From: an uncultured Subdoligranulum sp.
GTDB taxonomy: Bacteria > Bacillota_A > Clostridia > Oscillospirales > Ruminococcaceae
Length of the DNA stretch: 11,538 nucleotides
Assembly: GCF_937890665.1 (NCBI RefSeq)
Contig: NZ_CALADU010000119.1
Span: forward strand, 1-11,538
Reading direction: 5' to 3'
The translations under genes and the position numbers were made by a program. The notes under the pieces are model-generated. The model was not told where the DNA came from. It ran no database searches and saw only the letters and a list, made by a program, of their open reading frames with translations. Shown one piece after another: positions 4,741-11,538 of this stretch; position 1 is the stretch's first letter; every line of letters begins with the position of its first letter.

Positions 4741-6798
4741 TTAGTCCAGTTCAAAATCGCCGGGCAGCAACAGTGCAAGATCGGCTTCCGGGTCGGCGAT
4801 CAACCGTTTGGATTGGTTCAAAATCGCCTTTTCCAGCGCGTTGCGGGCCATACGGCCATTGCCGTTGGTGGCGGCATCCTCCGCCTGCTTGCGGCTGTAC
4901 CAGTCGGTCAGCGGTGTTTGGCAATCCTCCGCCAGCACATAGCCTTTGCCCTGAGCCAGCGAAAGGGTGATGCGGTAAAGTTCTTCGCCGGTGTAATCGG
5001 GGAATTCGATCTGGTTGGGGAAGCGGCTGGCCAACCCGGAGTTGGCCCCGAGGAACTGCTGCATCTCATGGGTGTAACCCGCCAAAATGACCACTAGCTC
5101 GTCCCGGTGATCCTCGATGCCCTTCACCAGCGTATCGATGGCCTCCAGACCAAAGCTGTCCTCGTTGCCGCGGTAGAGGCTGTATGCCTCGTCGATAAAG
5201 AGCACACCGCCCAAGGCACTTTGGATCACGCTGTTGGTCAGCGGCGCTGTGTGGCCGACATAACGCCCTACCAGATCGGCCCGGGTGACTTCCACCAGTT
5301 GGCCGCCCCGCAAAGCGCCGATGGCTTTCAGGTATTTGGCCAAAATTCGGGCAATGGTGGTCTTGCCGGTGCCGGGGTTGCCGGTAAAGATCATGTGCAT
5401 GTTCACATCGGCCACCGGCAGTCCCTGCGCTTTGCGGCGCTGCTGGGCCTGCACATTCTGGGCGACGTCCCGCACATAATTCTTGACTTCTTCCAAGCCC
5501 ACGATTTTGGAAAGCTCGGCCTCCACGGCATCCACGTCGCCGCGGTATTGCTGGGGCAGCAGGGCCAGCAGATCCAGCGGCGTACCGCCGTTCACCGCCA
5601 TATACAGGCGGTTCCCCTGCGCGGTCAGCAGGGCAGGGGTGTTGTCGGCAGGCAGAACGTCGGCGTCCAACACATATTCGGCAATGGCGCGGTAGACGGT
5701 GTCACAGTAATCTCGCATGGCCTGCATGCCGCTGGTCTTGCCATATTGGGAAGCCAGCAGATCCCGCACATCGCCGCCCATCGTCAGGGTCAGCCCGCAC
5801 TGTTTGCGCACCCGCTGGGCCAGTTCGTTCAGCTCCCGGGCAGCCACCGCGGACAGGGTCTCGGGGGCAAAGGGTTCGGTACGGCAGATGTCCCCGGCAA
5901 TGGCATCCACAAACCGGGCGCCGAAGGTCTCGGCCAAGGCGTCCTCCCCCTTGCGGGAGAAAAAGACGAAGTACTTGCCGCCCGCCTGCAATTCCCCGAT
6001 GGCGCCGGGGGCCAAGGCGGTGCCCACATCCACAAGGATGCCCCGCTGCAGCACATACCGGCTGGACAGTGCCAGCGTTCCGTCGATGGACAAGGTGGCC
6101 AGCATGTTCAGATAGGTGGGGGCACAGCCCTCGTAGTGGTCAAAAGCCAATACCTCGGCGTCAGATTGCAGCGCCGCGTACAAGTCCTGCAAAAACAGTT
6201 TTTCCTGTGCCGGACCGGGGTAGAGGGAAAGATCTAACGTTTCCACCGCCGCGCTGCGCAGAATGCCCCGGGCCGCCAGCTCCTCCACCACGCAGGTCAG
6301 GGCATAGTGGCGGCCGGTACCTTCCGGCCCGCAAAGCAGCATCAGGTTTTTGGCCCGGTCGGTCTGCTTCGCGGTACCCAGCACAAAGGGGCGGCGAAAG
6401 GCCTTGACCACGGCTGTCACAAAGGCATCCTGTCCCAGCACCTCGGTTTTGACCTTGTCGGCCACGCCGGAAAAGTCCGGGCGTCCGGAAGCGGCTGCCG
6501 GACGGGGCGTGGGGGCAGCTACCGTGCCGCCCAGCAAACCATCCTGTTTCAGGGAACGGGTCAGTTCACTGCTCATCTGGCGTACATGCTCCGCCGTGGC
6601 GCTGCCTGCCTTGTGCAGGGCATCCACCGCTGCGGTAGCCTGTTTCTGCCGTTTTTGGGCGGCGTTCAGCGCTTCTAACTGGGCCTGCATCTGCTGCACG
6701 GCGTCGCTGGCCTGCGCAGCCTCGTTAGGGGTGGCAGCGTACTTTCCGCCGCCCATCAGGCCGCGAACCCAAGCATCGTATTGCTCTTCAAGACTCAT
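4741..6798 (-). CDS. Tandem AAA+ ATPase: degenerate N-terminal module plus CbbX/SpoVK-type C-terminal module
   Basis: A 685-residue predicted cytosolic protein. Residues about 28-65 are Ala/Gln-rich and probably a coiled coil; an Ala/Pro linker follows (about 91-107). The first AAA-like module (about 112-330) has a broken Walker A, GPEGTGRH (157-164), with Arg instead of the catalytic Lys and His instead of Ser/Thr, and no clear Walker B (VLAFDHYEG at 216-224). The second module (about 430-620) is intact: Walker A GNPGTGKT (473-480), pore-loop-like GRYVGHT (511-517), Walker B VLFIDEA (532-538), sensor-like ILAGY (571-575) and arginine finger Arg592 in SGLASRF. This second module matches the CbbX/SpoVK/EccA family, which forms hexamers that remodel protein partners. 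It is the last gene of the operon; its ATG lies 11 bases inside the end of the membrane-protein gene, with GAGGA (6804-6808) upstream. The likely role is ATP-driven handling of the membrane protein or its modified tail (inference). Confidence 0.88.
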   Translation of the reverse strand: MSLEEQYDAWVRGLMGGGKYAATPNEAAQASDAVQQMQAQLEALNAAQKRQKQATAAVDALHKAGSATAEHVRQMSSELTRSLKQDGLLGGTVAAPTPRPAAASGRPDFSGVADKVKTEVLGQDAFVTAVVKAFRRPFVLGTAKQTDRAKNLMLLCGPEGTGRHYALTCVVEELAARGILRSAAVETLDLSLYPGPAQEKLFLQDLYAALQSDAEVLAFDHYEGCAPTYLNMLATLSIDGTLALSSRYVLQRGILVDVGTALAPGAIGELQAGGKYFVFFSRKGEDALAETFGARFVDAIAGDICRTEPFAPETLSAVAARELNELAQRVRKQCGLTLTMGGDVRDLLASQYGKTSGMQAMRDYCDTVYRAIAEYVLDADVLPADNTPALLTAQGNRLYMAVNGGTPLDLLALLPQQYRGDVDAVEAELSKIVGLEEVKNYVRDVAQNVQAQQRRKAQGLPVADVNMHMIFTGNPGTGKTTIARILAKYLKAIGALRGGQLVEVTRADLVGRYVGHTAPLTNSVIQSALGGVLFIDEAYSLYRGNEDSFGLEAIDTLVKGIEDHRDELVVILAGYTHEMQQFLGANSGLASRFPNQIEFPDYTGEELYRITLSLAQGKGYVLAEDCQTPLTDWYSRKQAEDAATNGNGRMARNALEKAILNQSKRLIADPEADLALLLPGDFELD

Positions 6799-7945
6799 GA
6801 TGGTCCTCGCTTTCCGTCCGGGGCAGTTTGACGGTATAAAAATCCTTTACGCTGCATCCTGCACGGCCACCGCCGGCACAGGCGCAGGCACAAGCGCAAC
6901 TGGACGCACAGGCACAAGCGCAGGTAAAGTGATGGTCGTTGCCGCCGCTATCCCGACGGCCTACGCCGCCGCCCCGGCTGGTGCCGCCGCCCGGACGGAA
7001 ATTCTTGGGCGGGTCGGTGCGGTGATACCCCGGCGGGGGCGGTGCAGTCCGGGCACGCCTGATGGTGTGGATACCGTTGGTGTACCAGAACCAATCCATC
7101 GGGTCGATGCCGCCGCCAAAGCCGCCGCCCCAGTAGGGGGGACGGTAGGCAACCAAGAAGATGCACACCCCGAAAAAGACCACGAAGAGCAGGATATAGC
7201 CTACCTCGGTGAAATCATCGTCGCTGGACTGCTGTACGCCGCTGTAATCTTCGGCGGTCATGGCGTCCTCCGGGGCATAGACCGCCGAGTAGGTGACCGG
7301 CACCGTCACATGGACTTTGGCTGCCTGCCCGTGGGTCAGCGGACCGAAATCCCACACCAGATAGTCGCCGTCCACCCCGGTGTTATCGGCTACAAAGCCT
7401 TCGCTGTTGCGCCAGCGGATCTGCATATTGCCCACGCTCAGGTCATCAAACCAGCCGGGGGTAAAGGTGAAATTGGCGGTGCCGTCGTCGTTCAGGGTGA
7501 ACAGATGGCTTTGGTGGACCGAGAAGGCGAACTGTACTTCGCTTTCCCCGCCGTTGGCGGCGGCGATGGCGGGCGCATAATAGCGCCGGGCAAAGACCAC
7601 CTTGGCGTAACTGCCCCCGTCGTCGGAGTACTGTAAATCGGAAATGGTATCGGTCAGGGGGGTCAATTCGTCCACATGGCTGTTGGCCAAGCCAATCTTG
7701 ACCCAGCTCAGGTAGTCGGTCTTTTCCCCGCCGATCACCTGCCAGTCAATATCGTAGGTGATGTCTGCCGACCCATCTTCCCGCAGGTCTACGGTAACGA
7801 CATAGTTGCGGATATAGTCCAGATCCCCTTCCTCGGCATAGGGGGCGTCAGCAGTTTCGGCTGCGGCAGGCAGCACGGTCAACAGACAGCAGAGCAGCAC
7901 CGTCAGCACGCAGGCCAGACGGCGCAAAGGATGAAAATGTGTCAT
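6788..7945 (-). CDS. Secreted-ectodomain single-TM protein with cytosolic Cys-Ala repeat tail (DUF2207-like)
   Basis: A 385-residue protein of unknown function. It has a signal peptide (1-29, basic MTHFHPLRRL then a hydrophobic core ending LPAAA), an extracytoplasmic beta-rich domain (about 40-220; NYVVTVDLREDGSADITYDI resembles the start of DUF2207 domains), an Asp/Ser-rich stalk, a TM helix (249-267) and a tail of about 118 residues. The tail is rich in Gly, Pro and Arg and, with a cleaved signal and one TM, should lie in the cytosol. It carries two eight-residue units, CACACASS (342-349) and CACACACA (350-357), then GGGRAGC, giving eight cysteines: 342, 344, 346, 350, 352, 354, 356 and 364. 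The start is ATG 7945 (AGGAGGG at 7952-7958, 6 bases upstream), overlapping the radical SAM stop as TGATG. A longer frame from 8053 lacks a signal peptide at its N terminus. The tail looks like a substrate for the co-encoded radical SAM enzyme, or a metal/Fe-S ligand (inference). Confidence 0.82.
   Translation of the reverse strand: MTHFHPLRRLACVLTVLLCCLLTVLPAAAETADAPYAEEGDLDYIRNYVVTVDLREDGSADITYDIDWQVIGGEKTDYLSWVKIGLANSHVDELTPLTDTISDLQYSDDGGSYAKVVFARRYYAPAIAAANGGESEVQFAFSVHQSHLFTLNDDGTANFTFTPGWFDDLSVGNMQIRWRNSEGFVADNTGVDGDYLVWDFGPLTHGQAAKVHVTVPVTYSAVYAPEDAMTAEDYSGVQQSSDDDFTEVGYILLFVVFFGVCIFLVAYRPPYWGGGFGGGIDPMDWFWYTNGIHTIRRARTAPPPPGYHRTDPPKNFRPGGGTSRGGGVGRRDSGGNDHHFTCACACASSCACACACAGGGRAGCSVKDFYTVKLPRTESEDHHES
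6875..6922 (-). repeat. Two 24-bp units encoding the Cys-Ala repeat
   Basis: Positions 6899-6922 encode CACACASS and 6875-6898 encode CACACACA. A 17-base stretch (6882-6898 and 6906-6922) is identical except for one base, at an offset of exactly 24 bp or eight codons. The array probably arose by duplication and could change length by slippage without shifting the frame. Confidence 0.85.
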
Positions 7946-9330
7946 CAGCAGCCCTCCTGCAAAGGCGTTGCGCCCAGTTGGCAGCGCCGCTCCATGGCGG
8001 CGCTGGTATTGCGGATGGTGCAGCAGGCCGTGCTGCGCCAGATGTGGTGCCACGGGGTGCGCAGCAGATTGCCCAGACCCGGGCCGGACAGCCAGCTTTG
8101 GCAGGGCAAAACCGTACCGTCGGGGGCTACCGCCATGTTGGAAAGGCAGGCACCGCAGCTGGGGATCTGGGTAAAGCCCAGTTCCCGCAGCGTTTCCTCG
8201 GGCAGCCAGCCGGGGCTGGTAAAGTTGATCTCCATTTCATTTTCCGCGGCGTAGGCCATGGCGGGACGCAGTACTTCCACCAGTTCCTCCGGCGTCAGCC
8301 GTTCGGCACGGCTGGCTTCGGTGGTGGCTTTGCCGGCGGGGATCAGCCCGCTGCAGGTCAGGTACCGGATGCCCAGCTCTTTCGCCAACTGCACCGTGGC
8401 CAGATAATCTCGGTTCAGGCTGCACAGCGGCGTGTTCAGGCTGACATTCAACCCGGCAGCCAGTGCGTTTTTAATGCCGCCTAGTGTGTCGGTGTAGCCG
8501 TCCACCCCCACCAGTTCATTGTGAATGGCAGGGTCAGCGGCATAAAAAGTGATCTGTACCGCGTCCAGACTGGCGTTTTTCAAGTCTTTGCACATGGCGC
8601 TGGTCAGCATACGGCCATTGGTGTTCAGCCGGGTGACAAACCACTGGGCTGCCTGTACCAACTTGATCAGGTCGTTGCGCAGGGTGGGTTCTCCGCCGGT
8701 AAAGGTCAACTGAGGAATACCCGCACTGCGGCACTTTTCAATCACCGCCAGCCATTGGTCGGTGTCCAGCTCCGGTACAGCACCCAGCGGCTGGTCGGCA
8801 GCGTAGCAGTGTTGGCATTTCTGGTTGCAGTGCCAAGCCCCGTCCTTGACCATCGAACTGATCATCAGATCCATACGGTGGGGGGCGTTCATCCGGGGGG
8901 CATAGTCCCCCAGATGCAGCGGCTGGACATGAAGCGGCGGGGTTTGGCCCCGGGCCACGGCACACAGACAATCCAACAAGAGCTGCAGGTCGGATTCAAT
9001 CTGCAGGGGCGGGGTGCGGCGGTAGACTTTGTGGGTCATAGCCACTGCCTGTGCGGTGACGGCAGACCATTCGGCGGGGGTCAGTTCCTTGCCGCTGTGG
9101 GGATGAAGTGCCTCGATCAAGCTGGTCAGCAGAATGGCCCAACTGACGTTGAGAGGCAGAATATCCTGCCCGTTCAGGATCGCTACAAAAGGGGTTTCCC
9201 GATCAGGATGACGGCAGGGGATCAGGTGGATGCGCACCACACCGGGCCCGTCAGGATCCAAGGTGACGTGCCGCACACGGGAAAGATGCCCGTGCAGGAA
9301 GGCATGTTCCGCATAGGTCAGATATTTCAT
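7945..9330 (-). CDS. Radical SAM protein with SPASM-like C-terminal cysteines
   Basis: A 461-residue enzyme. The radical SAM cluster motif is C168-x3-C172-x2-C175 (WHCNQKCQHCYA), which binds a [4Fe-4S] cluster that cleaves S-adenosylmethionine to start radical chemistry. GGEP (212-215) binds SAM, and RLNTNGR (234-240) continues the barrel. The C terminus (about 390-461) has Cys392, Cys395, Cys410, Cys436, Cys437, Cys450 and Cys461 around a VAPDGTVLPCQSW stretch, as in SPASM/twitch domains that hold auxiliary clusters and are common in peptide-modifying enzymes. The first 150 residues precede the barrel; about 47-110 (beta strands, then helices AILLTSLIEAL and TPAEWSAVTAQAVAM) could be a PqqD-like peptide-recognition element, but this is only a guess. 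ATG 9330 has GGAGGA (9341-9346) 10 bases upstream. It is the first gene of the operon and overlaps the membrane-protein gene by one base. The substrate is unknown; the Cys-Ala tail encoded next is the obvious candidate. Confidence 0.92.
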   Translation of the reverse strand: MKYLTYAEHAFLHGHLSRVRHVTLDPDGPGVVRIHLIPCRHPDRETPFVAILNGQDILPLNVSWAILLTSLIEALHPHSGKELTPAEWSAVTAQAVAMTHKVYRRTPPLQIESDLQLLLDCLCAVARGQTPPLHVQPLHLGDYAPRMNAPHRMDLMISSMVKDGAWHCNQKCQHCYAADQPLGAVPELDTDQWLAVIEKCRSAGIPQLTFTGGEPTLRNDLIKLVQAAQWFVTRLNTNGRMLTSAMCKDLKNASLDAVQITFYAADPAIHNELVGVDGYTDTLGGIKNALAAGLNVSLNTPLCSLNRDYLATVQLAKELGIRYLTCSGLIPAGKATTEASRAERLTPEELVEVLRPAMAYAAENEMEINFTSPGWLPEETLRELGFTQIPSCGACLSNMAVAPDGTVLPCQSWLSGPGLGNLLRTPWHHIWRSTACCTIRNTSAAMERRCQLGATPLQEGC

Positions 9331-9376
9331 CGGGGATGATTCCTCCGCTTAGTACAGAATAAAAAGTTTGTAAGAA

Positions 9377-9405
9377 AGTATACCATATATAACGCATAAA
9401 TACAA
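9377..9405 (-). promoter_or_regulatory. Promoter of the radical SAM/membrane/AAA operon
   Basis: Read on the minus strand: -35 TTGTAT (9405-9400), 17-base spacer, TG then G, -10 TATACT (9382-9377), so an extended -10 promoter. The start is predicted near 9370, about 40 bases before the radical SAM ATG. The surrounding 9350-9405 stretch is AT-rich, unlike its flanks. Confidence 0.7.
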
Positions 9406-9441
9406 CTGCGGCACAACCGGTACACGGGGGGAGAAAAACAC

Positions 9442-9474
9442 AAAAAAGCGCCCGCTGGATTCCCGGCGGGCGCT
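9442..9474 (-). terminator. Intrinsic terminator after the YitT-family gene
   Basis: The arms 9447-9455 and 9466-9474 (AGCGCCCGC and its complement) form a perfect 9-bp stem, followed on the minus strand by six T (9447-9442). It lies 14 bases after the stop and separates the prfC/YitT unit from the radical SAM operon. Confidence 0.92.
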
Positions 9475-9487
9475 GTACTGGAATTTT

Positions 9488-10372
9488 TTAGATGGAACGG
9501 AATCCTTTGCCCACGATCTCGCTGCTGTTGACGATGGTGATGAAGGCATGAGGATCGTTGCGGCGTACAAAACGGCGCAGATGCTGGGCCTGTGCCCGGG
9601 TGAGCACCGTCATCAGCACCCATTTTTCCTCGTGGGAATAGGCGCCTTCGGCTCGTTCCTCGGTGGCGGAACGATTGAGCTCTTTCACGATAAAGTCCCG
9701 TACCGGGCCGGGGTTGGTGGTCACCACCGTGCAGACCTTGCGCAGGTTGATGCTTTCGATGGCGCCGTCCACCACGGTGGTCTTAAGGACCATACCCAAA
9801 ATGCAGTACAATCCGGTGGCCGGACCGTACAGATAGGCGCCCACCAGCACAATGGCCAGATCGCTGACCAATAGAGCACGGCCGATCTCCAAGCTGGTGT
9901 ATTTGTGCAGGATCATCGCCACGATGTCGGTACCGCCGGTGGAGGCGCCGATGTTGAAAACGATGGCGCTGCCCACTGCGGGCAGAATAACGGCGTAGCA
10001 TAGTTCCAAAAAGACATCGTGGGTCAACGGGGCGGTCAGGGGCCAGATCTCCTCACACAGGCTGACATAAAAAGACAGCGCAAAGGAAGAGTAGATGGTC
10101 CAGCCCATGGACCGTACCCCCAGAAAAGCGAAGCCCAGCAAAACCAGCGCGGCGTTGACGATCCACATAAAGAAGCCCACATTCCATTTGGGAAATAGGG
10201 TGGACAGAATGATGGACAGACCGGAGGTGCCGCCGAAGGCAAAGTGGTTGGGCGTCTTGAAGAGGGCGATGCCCAACGCGGTGGCGATCAGCCCTGCGTT
10301 GAGCAGGCCGAAAAATTTGGCGTCCTCCACCAAGGTCTGCTTGGTGGGACGCTGCCGCAAAAGATTCAGCAT
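9488..10372 (-). CDS. YitT family membrane protein (DUF161 plus DUF2179)
   Basis: A 294-residue multi-pass membrane protein of unknown function. Hydrophobic segments begin at about residues 20, 66, 92, 125 and 165, with the family's glycine motifs FGGTSG (46-51) and GASTGGTDI (142-150). The C-terminal DUF2179 domain (about 210-290, KVCTVVTTNPGP to VGKGF) is soluble and probably cytosolic, with a ferredoxin-like fold in known members. The start is unsure: ATG 10372 (weak GAGGAAG purine stretch 10-15 bases upstream) or GTG 10393, which adds MRKKKSS but has no ribosome binding site. The gene lies 39 bases (or 18 with the GTG) after the end of prfC with no promoter or terminator between, so it is probably read through from prfC. 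Family certain, role unknown. Confidence 0.93.
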   Translation of the reverse strand: MLNLLRQRPTKQTLVEDAKFFGLLNAGLIATALGIALFKTPNHFAFGGTSGLSIILSTLFPKWNVGFFMWIVNAALVLLGFAFLGVRSMGWTIYSSFALSFYVSLCEEIWPLTAPLTHDVFLELCYAVILPAVGSAIVFNIGASTGGTDIVAMILHKYTSLEIGRALLVSDLAIVLVGAYLYGPATGLYCILGMVLKTTVVDGAIESINLRKVCTVVTTNPGPVRDFIVKELNRSATEERAEGAYSHEEKWVLMTVLTRAQAQHLRRFVRRNDPHAFITIVNSSEIVGKGFRSI

Positions 10373-10411
10373 AGATGATTTCTTCTTCCTCACAAAACGG
10401 GCCGCAGACTG

Positions 10412-11538
10412 TTAAAAGGTCAGGTTGCCGAACTCGGACAGCCGCAAAGATTCGTTATGCTGTTCGGCCCAGTTGATGCTCCAGGAGCTGCCGAAGAGCA
10501 GCAGATGATTGCCCTTCAGGTCCTCGATGGGACGGGTATCGCTGGTCAGATCCAGATGCTTGGGATCCAGCTCGTCGGGATCGTTGAGGATCCAGCGCAG
10601 ATACTCATAGGGGAGCTGCTGCATGCGGATGTCCACATTGTATTCGTTTTTCAGGCGGTACTCCAGCACTTCCAACTGCAGAACGCCTACCACGCCCACA
10701 ATGACTTCCTCCATGCCGGAACCCAAATCCCGGAAAATCTGGATGGCGCCTTCCTGAGCGATCTGTTCCATGCCTTTGACGAACTGTTTGCGCTTCATGG
10801 TGTCCACCTGTGTTACCCGGGCAAAGTGCTCGGGGGCAAAGGTGGGGATACCCGCAAACTGGACATGGGGCTTGCCGGTGCAGAGCGTATCGCCGATGGA
10901 GAAGATGCCCGGATCAAACAGGCCGATGATGTCGCCGGCGTAGGCTTCGCTGACAATGGCACGGTCATCGGCCATCAGGCTGGTACCGGTGGCCAGTTTG
11001 ATGTTTTTGCCCTCCTGCACATGGAAGGCTTCCATACCGCGCTCGAATTTGCCCGAGCAGATACGCAGGAAAGCGATGCGGTCCCGGTGGTTTTTGTTCA
11101 TGTTGGCCTGAATCTTGAAGATGAAGCCGGAGAAATTCTCGCTGCAGGGATCTACCACCTCGCCGGACTCGGCGTCCTTGCGGGGCAGCGGGGTGGGGGT
11201 CAGCCGCAAAAATTCTTTCAGGAAGGGTTCTACGCCGAAGTTGGTCAGCGCCGAGCCGAAGAACACAGGGGACAGCGTACCGTTGTGCACAGCTTCCAGA
11301 TCAAATTCTTCCGCCGCGCCGTCCAGCAGCTCGATGTCGTCGGCCAGTTTCTGGTGGTTTTCGGCGCCGATGAGCTCGTCCAGTTTGGCGTCGCCCAGTT
11401 CGGCTTCGATCTCGTCCACCATCTTGACGCCGTTGGCACGGCCATCGCTCTCAAAGGCCAGTACCCGGCGGGCATTCCGGTCGAACACGCCCTTGAAGCC
11501 CTTGCCGCAGCCGATGGGCCAGTTCATGGGGTAGGTCT
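10412..11538 (-). CDS. prfC: Peptide chain release factor 3, C-terminal part (partial)
   Basis: The last 374 residues of RF3, the GTPase that removes RF1/RF2 from the ribosome after peptide release. The N terminus and the G1-G4 GTP-binding motifs lie beyond the right edge. The visible part opens with TYPMNWPIGCGKGFKGVFDR, the conserved segment near the end of the RF3 G domain. It then runs through domain II (about 110-220, including FIFKIQANMNKNHRDRIAFLRICSG and SIGDTLCTGKPHVQFAGIPTFAPEHFARV) and the C-terminal domain (VGVVGVLQLEVLEYRLKNEYNV, then LLLFGSSWSINWAEQHN). The match to RF3 rather than EF-G or TetM-type proteins is clear from the PIGCGKGFKGV and RIAFLRICSGKFERGM stretches. No frame break is seen. 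YitT follows closely on the same strand. Confidence 0.95.
   Translation of the reverse strand, partial: TYPMNWPIGCGKGFKGVFDRNARRVLAFESDGRANGVKMVDEIEAELGDAKLDELIGAENHQKLADDIELLDGAAEEFDLEAVHNGTLSPVFFGSALTNFGVEPFLKEFLRLTPTPLPRKDAESGEVVDPCSENFSGFIFKIQANMNKNHRDRIAFLRICSGKFERGMEAFHVQEGKNIKLATGTSLMADDRAIVSEAYAGDIIGLFDPGIFSIGDTLCTGKPHVQFAGIPTFAPEHFARVTQVDTMKRKQFVKGMEQIAQEGAIQIFRDLGSGMEEVIVGVVGVLQLEVLEYRLKNEYNVDIRMQQLPYEYLRWILNDPDELDPKHLDLTSDTRPIEDLKGNHLLLFGSSWSINWAEQHNESLRLSEFGNLTF

Noticed and set aside
5107..6237. A 376-codon open frame on the plus strand
   Set aside because: It lies fully antisense to the AAA+ gene. Its translation is rich in His, Gly and Gln without any domain, the usual antisense shadow of GC-rich coding DNA.
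6875..6922. The tandem repeat as a CRISPR or non-coding repeat array
   Set aside because: There are only two units, without spacers, in frame within a coding gene and encoding an orderly Cys-Ala pattern, so it is a protein repeat.
6350..7636. A 428-codon plus-strand open frame crossing the AAA/membrane-protein junction
   Set aside because: It is antisense to two better-supported genes, and its composition (Ala, Gly, Val and Arg runs) is that of a shadow frame.
7946..8053. A longer N terminus for the Cys-tail membrane protein (from 8053)
   Set aside because: It would overlap the SPASM-like end of the radical SAM gene by over 100 bases and bury the signal peptide. ATG 7945 has AGGAGGG and forms a TGATG coupling.
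9331..9487. A small precursor-peptide gene next to the radical SAM gene
   Set aside because: The gap holds only the promoter, leader and the YitT terminator. No short frame with a ribosome binding site and cysteine-rich product was found on the minus strand.

Overview
The window looks like a chromosomal segment of a high-GC gut-type member of the Clostridia, most likely Oscillospiraceae/Ruminococcaceae (Faecalibacterium, Gemmiger or Subdoligranulum relatives). The reasons are strong AGGAGG-type ribosome binding sites, Firmicutes-style HPr/Enzyme I, YitT and RF3 proteins, GC-rich coding sequence with AT-rich promoters, and short intergenic gaps ended by GC-rich hairpins. The genus is an inference from protein style, not a search result. 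No gene-free stretch exceeds 300 bases; the longest is about 230 bases, upstream of ptsH.

Left part (1-4740). The 3' end of a polar amino acid ABC permease overlaps its ATPase gene. A two-way terminator follows, shared with a convergent gamma-carbonic-anhydrase-like gene. That gene is divergent from a Cof-type HAD phosphatase gene, and their two promoters appear to share a single palindromic -35 hexamer (TTGCAA). Next come ptsH and ptsI, the general PTS proteins. ptsH has a strong extended -10 promoter with a repeated AT-rich motif upstream. A long hairpin with a weak T tract lies between ptsH and ptsI. The HPr has Lys where the regulatory Ser46 is normally found.

Middle part (4741-9330, minus strand). 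This is the most unusual region: a tightly coupled three-gene operon with its own promoter and terminator. In order of transcription it encodes (1) a radical SAM protein with SPASM-like extra cysteines; (2) a secreted-ectodomain, single-TM protein whose predicted cytosolic tail ends in an alternating Cys-Ala repeat; and (3) a tandem AAA+ ATPase with a degenerate first P-loop and an intact CbbX/SpoVK-type second module. Start and stop codons overlap at both junctions. The architecture suggests that the radical SAM enzyme modifies the Cys-Ala tail of the membrane protein, or uses it as a carrier, and that the AAA+ protein remodels the product. This is a hypothesis; no function has been shown by the sequence.

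Right part (9442-11538, minus strand). A YitT-family membrane protein lies just downstream of a truncated (window-edge) peptide chain release factor 3 gene, prfC, and ends in a strong terminator. It is therefore separate from the radical SAM operon.
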